64,000 nucleotides of DNA from Rotaria sp. Silwood1 (taxonomy: Eukaryota; Rotifera; Eurotatoria; Philodinida; Philodinidae): NCBI GenBank assembly GCA_905250075.1, contig CAJNOP010000009.1, forward strand, positions 350,138 through 414,137. Direction: 5' to 3'. The translations under genes were made by a program, and so were the position numbers. This document shows, one piece after another, positions 58,634 to 64,000 of the stretch. Below the pieces are notes generated by a model. It searched no databases. It saw nothing but the letters and a program-made list of their open reading frames with translations, and had not been told where the DNA came from. How positions within the stretch are numbered: the first letter of the stretch is position 1; the number at the start of each line of letters is the position of its first letter.

Positions 58634-61600
58634 TTTTTTTTTCGCATAACTTCATCAATTGACCTTTCTCAACGAACTTCTCTCGAATAAAGTTGAACAG
58701 TCGTCTGGTAGAAATTAGTTTTGATGTGTTCTCAAAAAAGAGAAATTGCAATATCAAGTCAAAGGCAAACAGTTAAAAAAGAAAAACAGCAAAATATTAT
58801 TAAAAAGCTATAACAAAGATTAGTTTCTTGTGACTCGGCTAATGATCAGTACTTTAAACAGCACTATCATAGTTTGTGCATATAAATAAAATCTTGATAG
58901 TGTCAGCTGTCATACGAAAAAACATTGTTGTAGAGATACTTTTGGCATACCGTATAAATGTTTCATGTCGATTCCTGAAGAATAGTTACTCCAAAAAAGC
59001 TATAGTAATTCTTAGGACAAGATGGCTTTTCAGTTTATGTTTTTTTTTTCTATTCACTCTTTCGAAAATCAAAATCTAATCTTATTTGCTTTATGTTGTT
59101 TTTTACTTAAAATATTCTATTTCGTTAAAAAAGAATGTCAATATTCACTTGTTCTTTCGCAAATATTAGTGAGCTCGTCTCAAATGTCATATACAATGCA
59201 CGATCATATTACAATAAAGCAATAAATATTCTGTAGTTAACAGATTTTATGTCTATCCTTTTTGATAGTGAGAAACTCAAGTTTCATATTTAAAATAACT
59301 GATGAACTAGATTATTGGATGAATCAATCTTTAAATGTCGAGATCAGTTCAAGGATGAGCTAAAGAGAATGAGGGACAAGTAGTCATAGAACAAGTGGCT
59401 GATACTTAGAAAAATACGATTCAGTGCATAATTATTGACGAATGATCTACTTGATTTACAGTACTAAATTTATTTTTATTTCAATCAGCTTATAGTATCA
59501 GAATTTTAAGCGGTTTCATCAAAGACAGTGACGATATTCTGTGTGCAGCGAGAACTATCACAAGCTTCGAGTCTATAGTGGACATGATATTGTCATCTTT
59601 GTAGGAGTACTTCTAGCAGTTTTCCTCTTCAGTGATAAGATTTTCTGTAGCTTATTCATCTATTGGAAATTAATTATTAATTTTATAATTAGCTGAAACT
59701 TCAAACGTCTCACAAAACGGATTGTATAAGCGTACTCGTAGCGAATCTTCTTTATTGAATGGTTTAACTGAAGAATAATGATCCCAATAGTGCTAATCTA
59801 ATTCTTGACAAGTGATTCTGACTTCATATTTTATCTATCTTATAGAAAATGATCACTGTAACTTGATCTATATCAGAACTTTTCAGAAAACTCATTTTTA
59901 CTAACGATACACTAGATGTCTTATTCGTTCGCTTATTTTGAAAGATTTTCTTTAAAAAAAAATGTTCATCTGAGTCAAGTAGGTATTTTCTCATGCACAC
60001 AACAAAGATATACATTACTTCCAAGGAATCGTACTTTCGTTGTCACTATGGGTTAAAATTTAAGCCTATAGCTAACCTAGACAAGTACTCTTTAAATAAA
60101 AAGGAGGGAACGAGCAAGTAATCGAAGGTGAGAGAGAAAAATAATTTGTTTTTTTTTTCTTTTCTTTGTCAGCTGGACTGAAATACAAGGCAGAACAAAA
60201 GAAAAATTGTTTTGAATATAGAAGAATGATGAAATGTGTTTCTATCTATTGAACAGAAAAAAATAAGAAACGATTAATTATTGAAACTTGATCAAACAGC
60301 TTAACTCGAACTTTTTTTTACGATTGTAAGGAATCAAAAAATAGACTACCTTAATTCGTTTCGTTGATTACGTATGTCATTCATACATATATTTCTACTT
60401 TTAAGCGCGAGCTAATGAAAAGGTTTTCGATTTGGTGTTACTGAAGAAAAGAGAAATAATCTATACACTGAATCTAATACCTTAACATATAGTACTAATA
60501 ATGGTAATTCATGCCTACTATATAGAAACGTGCGATAAAATAAATTGATGTTGAACGATATGATATTATAAAGTTCTTTGACCAAGTCAATATAATTTCT
60601 GTTGTCGATATTCTGATTATGAAAAGATGTTCGATATGAGATGCATTGCTATTCTATCTTTGTTCAGCATATCGGTTTGGGTTAGCATCAGCGAAGTCAA
60701 TAAAAGAAACGCTTGCTTTCCTCCTTCATAAAATATTAGCAAAGAATGATATTTGTTTTAACGATCAACCGTACGATTAAGATATTGATGAGAAGATACA
60801 GTGAAAATACGTGTAAAACCATGATGGAAGCTCTCTAAGAGGAGTGTTTTCAATTAGATTTTTTCGCTTCTCGTTATTTGAACTTTGATTACTAGTAAGA
60901 AAAGGTGCTTTCTTTGTTTGAAATTCCTACAAAGTAATAATAAGTAGTGTATCTAATATTTTACTTTTTATTAGTAATATATACGAATTGTAAGTATTAG
61001 TTAACCATAACCAATAAGCCGTAAATAACAACACTTATTACTTCCTAAAAAATGGACAAATCAATTATTTACCAATGATTGTTACATTATTTACATACAT
61101 TTGATCACTTATACGTATTGCAATATAGTTAAAATAACTACTTACCTTTGGTTAGTAACAGATGCGTATCAATAACTATTGACGATTAGCAGCTAGTATG
61201 CGATAAAGATAGTATTTCCTGAGAAAATAACAATAACATAATTTTTCACATTCTAACTTATTTTGTGTAATAACAGCGAAACCAGGATATTGTTTTAACG
61301 TGTTCTTTTTCCGATAAAAACCATGTTATGAAGGTGTTTTAAAAGATTTTGGTCAGAATTTCGGAAGATAAACTGTTGAAAGATATTTATTGTAGAAATT
61401 CCGTTGATAAAAACGTTAAGAAGCGTTTAAACCTGTTTGCGATGGTAGAGGTATCCATGAAATTGTCAGTACGGTATAGACTTCACCAATAAGTGTTATG
61501 ACCTTTCCACATTTCGGATGATTTTTTTGGCTTAGGATGAATTTTTTCTTCAAACGGCTTCTGGTTTGATCGTTGAAGTGTTTTTTATGACTCGCAAATT

Positions 61601-63604
61601 TATTGGATTCTAATGGTAAACTATGTAACTAATTTGCTTGTAATTTCATAGTTGTTTGCTAATTAATTTTGATGGTAGTTTCACTTCGATCTCTTTTATG
61701 AAGTTGTTTTTTTTTTAACTTGCCAGGAAATAATGTAGTATCGTCTACTGGATCAACAAATACAGTTCATTCAATCTGTCAACTTTAATTAAATTCTATA
61801 AATAGTCCAATCTAATGAAAATTTCCTAAATATTAAGAAATAAGTACACTGTATTTTTCGACATGATCTTAGCCTACCTGCTACAATCGTTGCTTCTATT
61901 GACCTTCTACCTTATTGTCAGCAGTTTCTAATGCATTAATTGTTTTGGTAAACCCTTCAAGAAATCTCTGACATAATTTTTCTATTTCTTCTATGATACT
62001 AGTCTGGATTTTTACATGTTCACGAACTGGCTCTTCAAGTTCTGCCTCAACATTTCTATTTTCGAAATGCTGTTCGTTTCTTTGTGGATATTTAGATATA
62101 ATTAATCATTAAGAACACGAAGCTGTTCAGAAGATTTTCTAAAACAAAATATTTCCTTCACTATTTAAAGTTAGAGTCCTTTGTATTTTCAAAATTCATT
62201 CACAGGTGAAAACATGTAAGTCATCAAACTAGTTGTAAAAATTTTTGTATTTATTTTTTATAAAAAGTCATTCTGATACTTTTTGGAGTGATTATGCTTT
62301 CATCATGTATAATCAAAAGTCGAACAGAAAAAGATAGAAGCATAGAGTTTATTTTACCAATGCTTTTAGAATGTTCCCCAGAATCTTTCGATTTTATAAG
62401 TTTTGTAGATTATTGAGAATCAGAGATGCACAAATCGACGAGTGATATTTCTTCTGACAACTGTAGAAAGAAGCAGTGCGACATAGTCATCACTAAAGCG
62501 GTGACGAGTCAGTATGTGGTTGGTGATTCAGTCTGTCTTTTTAAGATAGAATTTTCTCAAGATTGCATCAAATGTCTTCTGAAGGGTAAATACAAAACTG
62601 AAAGTCTAGAAGGTAAATATAGAAAGTTTTTATATATCTATTATGCTTACTTGCATCCTCATCTAGCCTTATTTGAATTCTGTCATCAATTCTCCGCACT
62701 TCATACTCGCTCTTGTCACTCTTAAACATCATACTCACATCATCTTTAGCAGCGAATGATTGTTTTCAACTCATGCATATGTACTCATCTTACATTATTT
62801 ACTCTTATGATATAATATAAAACAGTGATTCTGATGGTTGATTCTGTAACTGTGAAGAAAGATTCACTTTCACATTAGGTTTTTGACGAAGGTGAAGAAA
62901 GTAGCGTGCTCCTAAGCTAAAGTGATGCAGGAATGATTTCTTCATTGACTCGCTAATCTATATAATCCTTTATAATTTCTTTTTTTTTCGACTACAGTGA
63001 ATGAAAAAAAAAATAAGCATCGAGACAAGTCGATTTCTTTTAAAAATTCTTGAAGAAAATTCGTTAAGATGGTTTACAATAAAAAATATAGAGATTCAAC
63101 GAAGTTATACATGCTAAGTGTGGTTGCATTTTTGACCGATCATAGTGGCATAATGAGAAATTTGGTGAGAAACGACATAGTGGACAATCAGAGATAAACA
63201 TTTTTGTACCTTGTATTTAGATTTTATTGTTGATATGGGATGTACAAAGTTTGAATAATATTTCATATGCTATCATATTAAAGTCACAGCAGAATAGCAT
63301 GTGTCCTTTTTTCATCAAAAGAAATAAGATAAACTATAATATTCTTCAGATTGTTGCCGAATTGTAAAACATATTTTGAGCAGCATACGAAAAACTCAAC
63401 TGTCATAACTTCAGGTGTAAGAACGAGTTGAAGAACGTTCCTTCTATTGAATTTCAGTTATGCTACATAGATATTGTGAAGATCTCTAGAAGAAATCTAT
63501 CATAAATGGTTAGACCTTTCGAAAGTCACAGCAGTGGCAGAATTCAAGAATTTTGCTATTTGATTAAACTTCTCTTATACGTTTATATAATTCATTTTAT
63601 ACTC
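58634..63604. other. Long gene-poor AT-rich stretch
   Basis: About 5 kb. The longest frame (62426-62725, 99 codons) has no domain and weak composition. I see no RNA gene, clear transposon end or strong repeat. Spliced genes with very short exons could be hidden here. Confidence 0.35.
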
Positions 63605-64000
63605 TTCTCTCTTCTTCAACATTAAAATTCTGCCCAGAATTACGTTATTGGAACACAATTGAGATAGAATTTTGATCTTCTACCAGAATTTCGTTTTATC
63701 ATATATACATATATCCAATCATATACACATATATCCATATCTCCCCTTCAAAATCAAAATTCTGCTTAGAATTATGTTTTTCCAACAGAACTGTGTTAGA
63801 CTTTTGATGTCCTTGCAGAATTTTATTTTATCATATACACAATCATGTAATGCTATAGTAAACAACCCCTTCTACTTAAAATTATGTTTCTCCAGCAGAA
63901 TTGTGTTTTATCATACACCCTTCTTTCCTCTGAAAATTCTGCTGAGAATTATTTTTTTTCAGCAGAATCGTGTTAGAATTTTGATTCCAAGCAGAATTTT
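63605..64000. repeat. Degenerate tandem repeat at the right edge
   Basis: Words AAAATTCTGC, AGAATTATGTTTTTCCA, CAGCAGAATTGTGTTAGAAT and TTTTATCATATACAC recur in the same order from about 63620 to the window end, in units of roughly 110-150 bp with gaps. The array probably continues past 64000. Confidence 0.65.

Noticed and set aside
62426..62725. 99-codon plus-strand frame
   Set aside because: No domain, signal or splice context; composition is not convincing for a gene in this AT-rich DNA.

Overview
The window is nuclear DNA of a small metazoan, most likely a bdelloid rotifer. It is AT-rich. Its multi-exon genes have many short GT-AG introns (about 45-70 nt), and their products are animal proteins: a MARVEL-domain tetraspan protein, adenosine kinase, proteasome activator PA200/PSME4, a caveolin and an F-box protein. 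The first 10 kb carry many tracts of the hexamer TGTGGG/CCCACA, which I recall as the bdelloid telomere repeat. The bdelloid assignment is an inference from these traits, not a database result.

Layout. 13-1103 (+): a five-exon MARVEL gene. 1.1-12.9 kb: a repeat-rich, possibly subtelomeric stretch with TGTGGG-like tracts running G-rich then C-rich, a decayed minus-strand array of one-repeat-per-exon leucine-rich repeats, a 613-bp near-perfect palindrome, CCGG-rich clusters, and one small secreted cysteine-rich gene (8615-8932, -). 12940-17470 (+): a gene whose 3.5-kb intron is packed with fold-back repeats; its product keeps a broken HExxH-like motif, and a 42-bp perfect hairpin follows its stop. 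20307-21284 (-): an F-box protein. 26518-29673 (+): an 11-exon adenosine kinase. 33020-43532 (+): a complete 30-exon PSME4, reconstructed in frame to 1807 aa and ending in the gate-opening Tyr-Tyr-Ala, with a hAT-type miniature element in one intron. 44210-44730 (-): a two-exon caveolin. 46981-47802 (+): an orphan glycoprotein with an N-terminal signal and a hydrophobic tail. 48651-56261 (-): an intronless 2536-aa protein joining a GIMAP-like GTPase domain, a very long helical middle and a SecA-like DEAD motor. 56.3-64 kb: gene-poor, with a hAT-type MITE (58327-58625), another inverted-repeat element, and an A/T-rich tandem repeat at the right edge.

The genes do not form an operon or an obvious shared pathway; this looks like a normal animal gene neighbourhood next to a repeat-rich block. 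The most unusual gene is the GTPase-SecA fusion. The most unusual DNA structure is the set of paired, inverted telomere-like fold-backs at 9.2-10.3 kb, where two units share a 25-bp spacer in opposite orientation.
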